A program made the position numbers and the translations under genes. Of a stretch of DNA of 64,000 nucleotides, positions 54,646 to 64,000 are shown piece by piece. Under the pieces are notes generated by a model. It saw only the letters and a program-made list of their open reading frames with translations, searched no databases and was not told where the DNA came from. Source of the stretch: Bosea sp. OAE506 (lineage in GTDB: Bacteria; Pseudomonadota; Alphaproteobacteria; Rhizobiales; Beijerinckiaceae). The stretch is taken from NCBI RefSeq assembly GCF_040546595.1, contig NZ_JBEPOB010000001.1, forward strand, positions 69,501-133,500. The letters run 5' to 3'. How positions within the stretch are numbered: position 1 is the stretch's first letter; the number at the start of each line of letters is the position of its first letter.

Positions 54646-55005
54646 TTGGCCGCCTTAGCCGGCCGCCTGCGCCGGCTCGCGCCCGTGCTGCGCTCCAACA
54701 GGCTCGATGTCGATTTCGACCGCAAGGGAAGGGCAGACCCGCACCATTGCCATTACGAAACGGGCAGCCTAACCGCGCTTGCCCCGAATACCTCGTCTGC
54801 CCTGTCCGTCTCGTCCGCCGTTATCACCTCGGCGGACAGTGCGGACAGGGCGGACAGTTTGATCTCGACAAGGTTGCAGTTGACGGCGCTGGGCGATCAC
54901 CTCGACAGCCGGATCGGCGCGGCCGGCCGCAGCAAACTCACGATCCGGGACGCGCTGATGCTGTTTTCCAGCGCGAGGTCGCGCGTCGCGACCAGCGCCG
55001 CGTAG
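54646..55005 (+). pseudogene. Possible relic of a plasmid/phage primase-helicase C-terminus
   Basis: The frame begins LAGRLRRLAPVLRSNRLDVDFDRKGR, followed by a Ser/Ala-rich linker (TSSALSVSSAVITSADSADRADS). This resembles, from memory, the C-terminal tail of DUF3631/primase-helicase proteins of mobile elements. No catalytic part is present. The assignment is weak. Confidence 0.25.
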
Positions 55006-55059
55006 ACATGTCCTTGGGTGTGGCGGTTTCCCATTCGTGCGGGACCTCAGCGGATTGGA

Positions 55060-55165
55060 CTTTGGGGCCAGCCTTCTCTCGACGAGGCGCAGATACGTGA
55101 GATCGCGACGGGTCGCCTTATCGCAAATGACGAGGCGGTGCTACTCCTAGGCTCGCGTGGCTTCC
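55060..55165 (+). pseudogene. IS21-family IstB fragment
   Basis: About 35 residues (QPSLDEAQIREIATGRLIANDEAVLLLGSRG) match the segment of IstB leading into the Walker A loop; the Lys-Thr of Walker A is missing because the sequence changes right after. A small relic of an IS21 helper ATPase. Confidence 0.5.
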
Positions 55166-55356
55166 TCAGCATCGGCGCAATGCCAGTCACCGTTTCGGCC
55201 AGCGACTCGGATACACGCGTGACGAGTGCCACGACGTACATGCCGTCACCACATGCACGAGTCATCAGCTCATGCCCGAGCACACCGATCCTTGATCTCG
55301 TCTGTGCAGCGGACGATAAAGCTGGCGCCGCCGTAACGGGCCGCGGCGGCCTTTTG

Positions 55357-55659
55357 TTAGGCGACGCCGTGGGAGCCATTCCGCCCGTTCGGAACGAACG
55401 CTGCTACGTCGGGCGCCAGAATACCGTTCCTCTCCGCCCAGGACGCAAATAGTCCTCTAGCCGTGTCGGTCGCAATCTCCCCACTAACGGTGGCGAGGCA
55501 CGCGTTGGCCGTCACTTTGTGGATCGCGTCCTGCCGAGACGGCGGAAAGTCCACCAGGAACATGTAAGCCTCCATCGCTGTGGAGATAGCGGTGGGATGA
55601 CCGAAGGCGGTCAGGACCACGACGGGTCGCTGGAACTCGTCGGAAGGCAGCACTGCCAT
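55357..55659 (-). CDS. DUF982 domain protein, second copy
   Basis: A 100-residue paralogue of the 35916 gene: EFQRPVVVLTAFGHPTAISTAMEAYMFL and ACLATVSGEIATDTARGLFASWAERNGIL. A GAGGAGGA site lies six bases before ATG 55659 and directly abuts an earlier ATG at 55665, so 55659 is preferred. Function unknown. Confidence 0.8.
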   Translation of the reverse strand: MAVLPSDEFQRPVVVLTAFGHPTAISTAMEAYMFLVDFPPSRQDAIHKVTANACLATVSGEIATDTARGLFASWAERNGILAPDVAAFVPNGRNGSHGVA

Positions 55660-55771
55660 AACCATTCCTCCTCGAAGCAACATAGGTCTGGATCCGCGCC
55701 GTAAGAATACAGCGGAGATCGATGATCTAGGCGCTGGTCACCGTGTCCTTCAAGGCTCGGAACGGTCTATA

Positions 55772-56062
55772 TTGTCGGCTGGTTGGCGAGGGCGGCATTC
55801 GTCCGCGACATTCCGGGCAGCCACGAGGGCAAAAGCCGCCCGCCGGGCATCCGCAAACCCGGTGCACCCATGCTCTTGCGGCCGGCCGATGGTCCCCGAC
55901 CTGAACCCGATCGAGCAGCGCTTCGCCAAGCTCATTCACCGAATGCGCAACGCGCAGGTCCGAAATTTCGAAGACACACGGCGAAAGCTTGGGGACATGC
56001 TCCATCTCGTCTCACCAGACAAAAGCGCAAGCTACATCGCCAACGCAGGACATGGTTCCGTG
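55772..56062 (+). pseudogene. IS630-family transposase C-terminal fragment
   Basis: The residues VPDLNPIEQRFAKLIHRMRNAQ and SPDKSASYIANAGH are the end of an IS630-type transposase (the NPIE glutamate is the last residue of the DDE set). The upstream part is out of frame or missing. A relic only. Confidence 0.7.
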
Positions 56063-56239
56063 CAGATGAGCATATGCAAGAGACTGCAAACCGGCCATTT
56101 AAAGGCCGCCTTGTTCTTCCTCCAGCTTGTCTTCATCGTTCGGGCGCTGCGGAGGTGTTGAGTCGATACCGTTGAAAAAGTCGCTGTTGCTGGGGGCATG
56201 AAGTCCTGATTCAGTTGTCCTTGGTCGGAGGGCGGCACG

Positions 56240-57864
56240 ATGATGGGCGAACGGCGAGTGGTGCAGGAGGCGCTGTTTTACGAGTTCAGCCTGGAGCGGC
56301 ACGTCCCGGCCGATCATTGGGTGCGAGCCATCGATCGGTTCGTCGATCTCTCGAAGATCCGCGCGCATCTGCGTCCGTTCTACAGCGAGATGGGGCGGCC
56401 CTCGATCGATCCGGAGCTGATGATCCGGATGCTGCTCATCGGCTATTGCTTCGGCACCGCTCGGAGCGGCGCCTCTACGAGGAAATGCATCTCAACCTGG
56501 CCTATCGCTGGTTTCTTTAGGCGGGCATGTGTCAACTCCGTTTTTGAGGATGCGGGGATCGGGAGCGCCCGGACGAGTTCAGGCTTCTTTGCGTGCTCGA
56601 CGCTGGCTACGTCGGCGGACAGGATGGGTTGAGAAGGATTGAACGGCCTAGCTCTGCCTCGCGATCAGACCGGCGAATGCCGTGCCATCGCAACCAGCGA
56701 TACGTGCTCGTCCGACCCTCGCACCCTCCCAGGCGCTCTTCTCCGCCGCGGCGACGAACTGTGAAGGTCGATCGCTACATGGATCTCACCACTACGCGGC
56801 GGCCGACCCGGGCGTCGTTGACCAACGGAACTCGGTACCGTCGGTCCACATGCGATGCATGATCACGGCAAGCCGGCGTGCGAGAGCAACCTTCGCGACC
56901 TTAACGCTGCCTCGATTTGGCTTCGCGGTCGATGCCAGCCTGATCAAGGCCTACGCCAACAAGCAACGCTCGGCCGAAGCCTCCGAGCCGGTCGATGGGG
57001 ACCATCTCGCCCGGCGCTTGGTGCGCGAGTATCTCGACACCCTCGACGAGGCCACCTGGGGCGCAGCCAGCGAGGCCAGGCCGAAGTTCGTCTCCCGGTC
57101 TGATCCGGCGGCATTGGACCGGAGCCCTGAAGGGCCATGCCTTCTTCGCTTACGCCACTAACTATCTGATCGACCTCGATCACGCCGTCATCGTCGATGT
57201 CGAGGCCAGCCGGGCCATCCGGCAGGCCGAGGTCGGCTCGGCTCGAACCATGCTTGACCGGACGCAGGAGCGCTTCGGCCTCTGGCCGGCCCGGCTCGCC
57301 GGCGATAGCGCCTACGGCTCGGCCGAGAACCTCGCTTGGCTCGTGCACGAGCGCGGGATCGAACCGCATATCCCGGTCTTCGACAAATCCCAGCGCAGCG
57401 ACGGCACCTTCAGCCGCTCCGACTTCGCCTATGACCACGCCCACGATCTCTACACCTGCCCGGGCGGGAAGGAGCTGAGGCAGCGCCAGAGGGTCTATCG
57501 AACCGAGCACCCGCTCGTTGATGAGAACGGCCTGATGCGCTACCACGCCAGCAAATTTGCCTGCGACGCCTGCTCGCTGAAGCCGCAGTACTGCGCCGGC
57601 CCGCAAAATCCTGCGCTCGATCCACGGGGCGCGCTCGACATGGCCAGGGACATCGCGCAGACCGACGCCTATGTCCTCTCGCGGCAAGAGCGGAAGAAGG
57701 TCGAGATGCACTTCGCCCATCTCAAGCGCATCCTGAAACTCGATCGCCTGCGCCTACGCGGACCGAACGGCGCCAGAGACGAGTTCCACCTCGCCGCGGC
57801 AGCCCAGAACCTCAGGAAACTCGGCAGGCTCCCGCCGAACCGACCGCAGTTCAGGCCTGCATGA
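56240..57864 (+). pseudogene. IS1182-family transposase, three broken segments
   Basis: Segment 1 (from ATG 56240): VVQEALFYEFSLERHVPADHWVRAIDRFVDL, RPSIDPELMIRMLLIGYCFGT, then a frame change to RSERRLYEEMHLNLAYRWF ending near 56516. About 400 bp of foreign sequence follow. Segment 2 (about 56917-57110): FGFAVDASLIKAYANKQRS. Another frame change leads to segment 3 (57110-57864): LKGHAFFAYATNYLIDLDH, VDVEASRAIRQAEVGSARTML, KKVEMHFAHLKRILKLDRLRLRG. All parts match an IS1182 transposase; the gene is inactive. Confidence 0.85.
56792..56916 (-). pseudogene. IS110-family transposase C-terminal fragment, nested
   Basis: On the minus strand the frame KVALARRLAVIMHRMWTDGTEFRW ends at TAG 56792-56794; this is the typical C-terminus of IS110-family transposases. 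It lies between segments 1 and 2 of the IS1182 gene, so an IS110 element once inserted there and was later mostly lost. Confidence 0.7.
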
Positions 57865-58024
57865 GAGGGCGAGGATCAATCGGCCAAATCCGCCACCCCG
57901 CGGCTGCGCTACAATGGCCCAATTTTTCAACGGCATCGGCCATGAGCCGACTTCGAGGCCGTGCCTAGAGCCAGACGTTTCACGGCCCCCCGATAGCGTT
58001 TACAGCCCCGCCCAAGCCCGATCG

Positions 58025-58360
58025 TCAGGCTGTGTGCTGCTTCTTTGCGAACGAAAGAACCCGCTCCGGCCGTGATGGCTGACCTAGCAACATGCCGTTT
58101 GCTTGGAACCAGGCAATTTCGTCCGAGAGCGTCTCCTCGATGGGGCGGAACGTGACGCCAAGTTCCGCCATCGACTTCGCGGGTCGAAGCGCGATCGCTC
58201 GCGTTCCTGCATCATCAAATTCACGGAAGCCCAGGACAGGAGGGCCGGCTTGCTGACGGTTCTAGCCTGCAGTTCCGACAGTGCAGCGAGAAGGTAAAGG
58301 AGTGCGACAGGGATCTTGCGGGTAGGCGCCTTGATCCCAATCAGGGGTTCGAGGCGGCTG
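58025..58360 (-). pseudogene. NAD-dependent epimerase/dehydratase C-terminal remnant
   Basis: The minus-strand frame IKAPTRKIPVALLYLLAALSEL...WASVNLMMQERERSRFDPR changes phase near 58170 and continues KSMAELGVTFRPIEETLSDEIAWFQANG to TGA 58025-58027. It matches the end of dihydroflavonol-reductase-like epimerases used in hopanoid or lipid pathways. The Rossmann half is absent, so this is a truncated, frameshifted remnant. Confidence 0.65.
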
Positions 58361-58709
58361 GATCAAGGACTGCCGGGGCCGTTACGAGTGCGGCAGCCTC
58401 GCCGGTGAGGCATCATTGTATCACCAGTGCCTGCATCCCTTATCATGCTCATGCCGCTGGCAACCGTCTGTCGCTCCGCGCACAGGCAGCGGCACCGTGC
58501 CAGTTTCTTTTGTACCAACCTCTTCGCGAGCAGCTGTCCACCGAGCGGGCAACCCATACTTGGCTAGCTCGGCCGTTCTGAAGCAATTTTGGGCGCCGGG
58601 CGCGCCACCACGCAAATGCAACTTTTTCATGCGGCGATGAAGGACGGTTTTATTGTAGCGGCTTGTTTACGAATTCGCGAGACGCTGCACGCTAATCGGA
58701 TTGGTGGGT
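58361..58709. other. Intergenic region before the exopolysaccharide locus
   Basis: About 350 bp with no gene found. The promoter for the downstream membrane-fusion gene is expected on its right side, where G+C falls. Confidence 0.35.
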
Positions 58710-59914
58710 ATGAAGATTTTCCGTCTCGTTGCCGGCTTGGTGCTCTTGATCGGCGGGCTTTACGTTTTGGTTGGGGAGCATTTCGCCGGAACGTCTGCTG
58801 ACGCCACTGTCAATGCACGCATCACGGTAGTCCGCGCGCCGATCGAAGGGGTGGTATCCCTCGCGGTGCGCAGCATCGGAGCGCGCGTCAAGGCGGGTGA
58901 GCTCATCGCTGATGTTGTTGATGACCGGTTTGATACGGCACGCCTCATCGACTTGGAGCGTCAGCTCGACGGCCAGCGGTTGGACGGCAAGCGGGCCTCT
59001 GCTCAGAAGCTTGCGCTCACGCAGGCGCGTGATGGCTTTGCGTCGCAGCTAGCGAGCTACCAGAAAGGGCGTGTTGGCCAGATCGAGGCCCGGCTGGCAG
59101 AGGCTCGGGCGCCCAAGATGCTTCAGCCGCAAGGCTGCGCGAAGCGGAAGGGACGTTGCGTCGAGCCAACGAGCTGAATGATCGCGGCGTTCAGACTGCC
59201 GCCAATCTCGAAAGGTCGCGCGCAGCCTCGGATGTTGCCCAACAGGAGCTGGAGAGCGCTAGGCAGCGGACGAACTATCTGGTGACCGAGCTGGCTGCAG
59301 CGCGCACCGGCGTTTTTATCGGCGATTCCTACAACGACGCTCCGTTCTCCTCCCAGCGAGTCCGCGAGCTTGATCTGCGTCTGGCGGAGCTGGACGCGGA
59401 GCAGACACAACACGAGGCGCGGATTGCTCAGCTGGAACGGCAGATCGGGGCTGAACGCGTGAGGGTCAACCGGCTGACATCGGCGTCTCTGACAACGCGG
59501 GTCTCCGGTATGGCGTGGGATTTTCTGATCGACGATGGCGAGTATGCCCGACGGGGGCAGGATCTGGTTCGCCTCGTCGACTGTGGCACGTTGATCGTCA
59601 CCGCCGGCGTTACGGAAGCCTTGTATGACAGCTTGTCGATTGGCTTTCCCGTCCAGTTCCGTCTCTTCGGCGACGATCGCGTCTTTGACGGCACGGTCAC
59701 CCGGCTCGGAGGCTCCGGCGCATCAAGCCTCTATACCAATCTAGCTGTGGGTCCGAGCGCCGAGCATCTACAGCGGTTCGATGTGACAGTCAGCGTGCCA
59801 GCACTGGCCGGGCAAAGTGACCTGAGCTGCGCGATAGGTCGCACCGGGCGCGTCATTTTCAGCGCAGGACCGATCGCCGCCATGCGCCGCTTCCTTACGC
59901 GCTACGGGATTTGA
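58710..59914 (+). pseudogene. Membrane-fusion (HlyD/Alg44-like) protein, frameshifted
   Basis: ATG 58710 starts an N-terminal membrane helix (FRLVAGLVLLIGGLYVLVG), a biotinyl-lipoyl half (ITVVRAPIEGVVSLAVRSIGARVKAGELIADV) and a coiled coil. At about 59125-59135 the frame shifts. The correct frame then reads ARLREAEGTLRRANELNDRGV, the second coiled-coil arm, the lipoyl second half (TTRVSGMAWDFLIDDGEYARRGQDLVRLVDC) and a beta-barrel region to TGA 59912-59914. The stop overlaps the synthase start, so it would be co-translated and act as periplasmic partner for polymer export. Confidence 0.8.
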
Positions 59915-61881
59915 TGCTGGCGCTCTCGCCCTTTGTGTCGGCTTTCGCGGGGACCGCTGTCGTAATCGGACTGCGCCTGCTGCTGCTGCCGTTGCTAGAT
60001 CCGCGACGATGGTATTGGCGCGCCCTGCTGTTAGGCGGCGCGATGGCGCTGGCCTGGCGCTACATGATCTGGCGCCTGACCGAGACTACGGCTCCCTTGG
60101 CATGGACGTGGGATGCCGTCTTCAGCTGGGGCTTCGCGATCCTCGAGGCCCTGACGGTGGTCTCCTCGTCGGTTGCCTTTTTCATCTTGGCTCGGGTCAA
60201 GGACCGAAAGGATGAGGCGCGGCGGAACGAGCGTTGGTGGCAGCCCGGCGCGCCACCCCGCGTGGACATATTCATCGCCACTTACAATGAGCAGCTGGAG
60301 GTGCTGGAGCGGACGATCATTGGCGCCAAAGCCTCAGCTTTCCCCGCTAAAGTCTTCGTTCTCGACGACGGCCGGAGGCCTTGGCTGGCCGAGGCCTGCC
60401 AGCGCTTTGGTGTCGGGTACTTCACCCGGCCGGACAATGCTCATGCCAAAGCCGGAAACATCAACTATGCCTTGCGCGCGCGCGCGGCCGACCCCGATGC
60501 GCCGGAATTCGTCGCTGTCCTCGACGCTGACTTCGTTCCTCATGTCGATTTCATCGACCGCACGCTCGCCCTGTTTCATGATGCCTCGGTCGGCCTAGTG
60601 CAGACGCCACAGCACTTCTTCAATCCCGACCCCATTCAGCACAACCTTGGCATCAGTTCGGCATATCCCGATGAGCAGCGCCACTTCTTCGATAATGTCG
60701 AGCCGTCACGCGACGCCTGGGGTATCGCGATTTGCTGTGGCACCTCGTCGATGGTTAGAACCGCGGCTGTCGAGGCGATCGGAGGTTTGCCGACGGAGAG
60801 TGTCACTGAAGACTTTTTGCTGACGCTGCGGCTGGCCGAGAACGGTTGGAAGACCGTCTATTTGAATGAGGCGCTGACAGAGGGCCTCGCCCCAGAGGGA
60901 TTGCAGGAATACATCGTCCAGCGCGGCCGCTGGTGTCTGGGCATGATGCAAATCGTCCGGAACGTCTACAGCCCGCTTGGCCAGCACGGGCTGTCGTTTC
61001 TGCACCGACTGAGCATCTTCGACTCGCTGCTGTACTGGAACACGACCTTTTCATTTCGTCTGGCCGGTATCGTTTGTCCACTGCTGTATTGGTGGTGCGG
61101 CGTGACAGTTGTGAATGCGTCTCTCGTCGACATCATCATCTACTACTGCCCCTATTATATTGCGGTGATGGCGGTCTTGAATTGGCTCTCAAAGGGCTTG
61201 TTCATTCCGGTTGTGAACGATGTTGGGCAGTTGGTGGCCGCATGGCCGATCACGCGTGCTGCAGCGACAGGCCTGCTAACAAAAGGTCCGCACAAGTTTT
61301 CTGTCACAGCCAAAGGCGGAGACCGGACCAAGATCGTCGTGCAATGGCCGTTGATGTGGCCCTTCCTGGTTTTGTTCGCGCTGACGATCGGCGGGCTGCT
61401 GGTCAACCTGCATTCGGACTTCGTCTTTAACAACGCAGGCACAGCCGGCGATGGCATGGTCGTTGTCATGTTCTGGACGATCTACAATCTGTTCGTCCTT
61501 TTGGTCGTGATCGCCGCTTGTATTGAGCGACCTCGCCTCAATCAGCCTCAACGGCAGTCGCTTCAGCGTGTCGTGGTCGAGAGGTCAGGAGAGGAACTTC
61601 GCGGCTGGCTCATCAATTTCGGGACGGACCATGCACAGGTCAGTGGCTTGGCCAAACTTGCGCCGGGACAGAACGTATGGCTTCGGCTGCCAATCATCGG
61701 GTCGATTGCAGCGTCGGTTCGGGAGCCAACACGCGACGGATATCAGCTGAGTCTTGCGCCCAGCGAAGAGCAGCGGAGCCTCATCATCGCCAAGCTCCAC
61801 ACCGCATCGCAAACGCCAGGCACGGACAAAGGCGACATCAGCCTGATGATCCGCGAGCTGGCGCGGGCCCTCACTCGCTAA
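59914..61881 (+). CDS. BcsA-like membrane glycosyltransferase (GT2), putative beta-glucan/cellulose synthase
   Basis: A 655-residue membrane protein. Two or three N-terminal helices precede the GT2 domain (about residues 90-360): FIATYNEQLEVLERTI, KVFVLDDGRRPW, DxD in AVLDADFVPHVDF, QTPQHFFNPDP, TEDF and the processive-synthase signature QRGRW. Several helices follow, then a C-terminal PilZ-like domain (residues about 540-640) lacking a convincing RxxxR, so c-di-GMP control is doubtful. The ATG at 59914 overlaps the previous stop (TGATG). The polymer is not determined; no bcsB/bcsZ genes are adjacent. Confidence 0.85.
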   Translation: MLALSPFVSAFAGTAVVIGLRLLLLPLLDPRRWYWRALLLGGAMALAWRYMIWRLTETTAPLAWTWDAVFSWGFAILEALTVVSSSVAFFILARVKDRKDEARRNERWWQPGAPPRVDIFIATYNEQLEVLERTIIGAKASAFPAKVFVLDDGRRPWLAEACQRFGVGYFTRPDNAHAKAGNINYALRARAADPDAPEFVAVLDADFVPHVDFIDRTLALFHDASVGLVQTPQHFFNPDPIQHNLGISSAYPDEQRHFFDNVEPSRDAWGIAICCGTSSMVRTAAVEAIGGLPTESVTEDFLLTLRLAENGWKTVYLNEALTEGLAPEGLQEYIVQRGRWCLGMMQIVRNVYSPLGQHGLSFLHRLSIFDSLLYWNTTFSFRLAGIVCPLLYWWCGVTVVNASLVDIIIYYCPYYIAVMAVLNWLSKGLFIPVVNDVGQLVAAWPITRAAATGLLTKGPHKFSVTAKGGDRTKIVVQWPLMWPFLVLFALTIGGLLVNLHSDFVFNNAGTAGDGMVVVMFWTIYNLFVLLVVIAACIERPRLNQPQRQSLQRVVVERSGEELRGWLINFGTDHAQVSGLAKLAPGQNVWLRLPIIGSIAASVREPTRDGYQLSLAPSEEQRSLIIAKLHTASQTPGTDKGDISLMIRELARALTR

Positions 61882-61893
61882 GGAGACAGCAAC

Positions 61894-62986
61894 ATGGCAG
61901 CCGAGCGTGCAAAACGCATCAGTCTTCGGACCTGGTTGATCGTCGGGGGCGCACTACTGATGCTGATCCCCGCTGTCACTGCCGGCAGCTTTTACACCGG
62001 CCGCCCTGCAGAAACGAGCCGAGGAGCTGCTAGTGGACAAGCTCACCGGGCGCGGCGAACTGAGTGCCAATCTGCTAGCACGCCGCCTCCACCAGCTCTG
62101 GCTGCAAGTCGACGCTTTTTCTCGGTCGGCCGATCTGGCGCAACTCGATAAGGTGCGTGGGCAGATCAACTTCATTGGTGATCTGGACCAGCGTTACTCC
62201 TGGATCGGTGTCACCAATGTCGACGGCAGGGTCCTGGCGTCAACGCGCGGCATGCTGGAAGGCGCGAGTGTAGCCCAGCGGCCTTGGTTCCGGCGAGGCC
62301 TGACCGGGCCGACGGCGGTTGATGTTCACGAGGCTCAGCTGCTGGCGCAACTCCTGCCTCAGCAATCTGAGCCCCCCCGGTTCATCGATCTCGCCGCCCC
62401 CATTCGACAGGCAGACGGTGCCACTCTTGGCGTACTAGGAGCCCACCTCGATTGGCGCTGGGTGGTGGCCAACCTCGCCAGCATGCAGGCCCCGGGGATC
62501 GACGTTTTGCTCTTGTCACGCGAGCGCACCGTGCTCTATGGCCCAGCGGACCTGATCAACAAGCCTCTGGCGGTGGGCTCGGCTCTCTCTGCGAACCGGG
62601 CCACATCGATCGTGCTCGACGAGCGCTGGCCGGACGGCAAAGACTACATCACCGTGGTCATTCCTGCGGTGGGTCACGACAATCTGCCAAGCTTCGGGTG
62701 GTCTCTGCTCATCCGGCAAGAGACGGGTAGTGCGCTCGGGCCGACGCGCGAGCTGGTGCGGACCTTCTGGAGTATGTTGGGGGCAGGCGCGTTGGTCGCC
62801 CTGGCATTGCTCATCCTGGGCGCGCAATGGGTCACCACTCCGCTACGCCGATTAGCTTCCTCGGCGGAGTTAATCGTCATTGACGCCGACGCCCCCGCTC
62901 CTCACGTCGAGACCCGCTACGATGAGGCGGCGCGCTTATCCGACGCCTTGGTCAAGCTTCAGAACGTCGGCCGAAGACCCTCGTGA
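61894..62986 (+). pseudogene. Cache/HAMP membrane sensor, frameshifted and without output domain
   Basis: AAGGAG precedes ATG 61894. The first helix (SLRTWLIVGGALLMLIPAVTAGS) is followed within a T run at about 61990 by a frame change. The second frame gives a periplasmic double-cache domain (YSWIGVTNVDGRVLASTRGMLEGASVAQRPWFRRGL, VLGAHLDWRWV), a second helix (MLGAGALVALALLILGAQW) and a HAMP segment (TTPLRRLASSAELI) ending at 62986. No GGDEF, EAL or kinase domain follows. It lies 12 bp after the synthase, so it was part of the same operon and may have sensed an external signal for polymer synthesis. Confidence 0.75.
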
Positions 62987-63303
62987 CCCCGGCAAAGACC
63001 TATTGTCGGCGCATTGTGATCTTGCGCCAACCGCTGCCGCACGCCTGATGTGTGAAAGCAGACAGTGCAAACGTCGTTACCTTTGTCCGCGACGGCTCTC
63101 CTACAGACTTGGCCTTCCGGGCCCGCAAAATCAGCTCAGGCCCAGCGGCAGCGCCCGTCAGTGCGGGCTGTAGGTCAAATGCCATAGCTCGCGTTGGTTG
63201 GGGTCACTATGATGCGACTCAGGATCAAACAAGGCTCTCGTTTTCGCGCCGCGCACCATCGCTTGCAGAAGGCTCGACGAAGATGGCTAGGGAAAATAGT
63301 CGA
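62987..63303. other. Intergenic region
   Basis: About 320 bp between the sensor and the next gene; no gene or clear hairpin recognised. Confidence 0.35.
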
Positions 63304-64000
63304 ATGACAATGTTCGGGCGGGAAGCGAAAACAGGAAACTCAGAACCGCTTGATCCTCTTCCTCTTGGCCGCTCGTTCCTCGGCGTCACTGAATTTGCTC
63401 CGTCTGCAACCATCGTCGTCCGAGGTCCTGATCAAGTCGTGGAGTGCGTCAATTCCCGACACAGACAGCTCTTCAACAGCACCGATTGGCTCGGAAGTCC
63501 GCTGCGTGACGTTTCCCCTTCGTCGCAATCCACCGTGACGGACACGATCAACGCTGTGATGACTTCCGGCGTGGTCACCGAATCTACAGATGTCGAAACG
63601 GTTATTGAAGCGGACGACACCCAGGCGGTGCGCTACCTACGCTTCGTATGCGGGCCGATGAATGACGATCCCGATCGCCCTCCCGCCGTCATCTGCCAGG
63701 GGTTCGATGTCACTGCATCTCATCACGCGGAGCTGCGACGCGCAGTCCTGGCCGCGCTGGGAGAAAAGATGCGCGAGGTTGAAGACGCGGATGAGCTGGC
63801 TTTCGCAGCGGCAGAGATTTTGGGCAAGGCGCTCCATGTTGGCCGCGCCGGCTATGGCACCATCGACGTGGCGCGGGAGACGATCCACATCGAAAGAGAC
63901 TGGACGATGCCGGGAGTCGTTAGTTTAGCAGGGACGCTCCGTTTCCGGGACTATGGCAGTTACATCGACGACCTGAAGATGGGCCGGACCGTCGTGTTCG
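63304..64000 (+). CDS. PAS-GAF sensor protein, probably HWE kinase N-terminus (partial)
   Basis: The frame from ATG 63304 (or 63310) stays open to the window edge, 232 codons. Residues 20-140 resemble a PAS domain (ATIVVRGPDQVVECVNSRHRQLFNSTDWLGSPLRDV). A GAF domain then starts (ADELAFAAAEILGKALHVGRAGYGTIDVARETIHIERDWTMPG, LRFRDYGSYIDDL), a form typical of the sensor part of Rhizobiales HWE kinases. The kinase domain, if present, lies beyond 64000. Confidence 0.75.
   Translation, partial: MTMFGREAKTGNSEPLDPLPLGRSFLGVTEFAPSATIVVRGPDQVVECVNSRHRQLFNSTDWLGSPLRDVSPSSQSTVTDTINAVMTSGVVTESTDVETVIEADDTQAVRYLRFVCGPMNDDPDRPPAVICQGFDVTASHHAELRRAVLAALGEKMREVEDADELAFAAAEILGKALHVGRAGYGTIDVARETIHIERDWTMPGVVSLAGTLRFRDYGSYIDDLKMGRTVVF

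Larger units (their letters stand above)
56164..57938 (+). mobile_element. IS1182-family element, disrupted
   Basis: The ends are imperfect inverted repeats: 56164-56183 (CGATACCGTTGAAAAAG) and 57919-57938 (read inward CGATGCCGTTGAAAAAT). It contains a broken IS1182 transposase and a piece of an IS110 element, so it is a nested, inactive composite. Confidence 0.7.

Noticed and set aside
4313..64000. A second attachment site for the tRNA-Leu island
   Set aside because: Reading for a copy of the tRNA 3' end found none; a computed search is needed before claiming a right boundary.

Overview
The window is GC-rich and looks like chromosomal DNA of an alphaproteobacterium of the Hyphomicrobiales (Bosea/Methylobacterium-like). 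This is an inference from gene families (HWE and HisKA_2 kinases, a LOV kinase, DUF982 and DUF1236 proteins, Rhizobiales-type flagellin); no rRNA is present to confirm it.

Layout. Positions 1-4134 are core-like: the end of a 2-hydroxyacid dehydrogenase gene, a HAD hydrolase overlapping an NDUFA9-type NAD-binding protein, and a chemotaxis receptor. At 4226 an intact tRNA-Leu(CAG) is followed by a DUF6538-type tyrosine integrase, which marks the left end of a genomic island. From 6259 to 14743 (minus strand) lies an unusual set: an uncharacterised protein, a Lon-type AAA+ ATPase without a protease domain, four or five related helical proteins and an exonuclease I (SbcB-like). Most of these genes are separated by a terminator-like hairpin followed by a second hairpin 15-22 nt before the next start codon. 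This is the best candidate for an undescribed system. A frameshifted SAVED-domain protein (15005-15743), probably a CBASS relic, lies just upstream.

From 15752 to 32009 is a signal-transduction cluster: a decayed hybrid kinase, a LOV blue-light histidine kinase with its response regulator, a frameshifted REC-kinase-REC protein beside a 2115-residue hybrid kinase with about twelve HAMP units, an IS91-type element, a response regulator facing an HWE kinase broken by one stop codon, and a GAF-PilZ protein. A truncated, twice-frameshifted flagellin follows.

From 33 to 58 kb is accessory DNA. It holds a TadG-like protein, two DUF982 paralogues, and a 3.36-kb cargo transposon with 30-bp perfect inverted ends carrying Abi, P63C and small genes, inserted in an IS66-type tnpA. 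It also holds a block of unknown genes around a 1.2-kb hairpin-rich non-coding region with a tandem, covarying repeat, then many broken insertion sequences (IS3, IS21, IS630, IS1182 with a nested IS110 piece).

From 58.7 kb to the end is an exopolysaccharide locus: a frameshifted membrane-fusion protein, a BcsA-like glycosyltransferase and a frameshifted cache-domain sensor, then a PAS-GAF sensor gene that runs off the window.

Single-base frameshifts or stops hit many genes after 15 kb and none before it. Decay of transferred DNA is likely, but sequencing indels cannot be excluded without reads.
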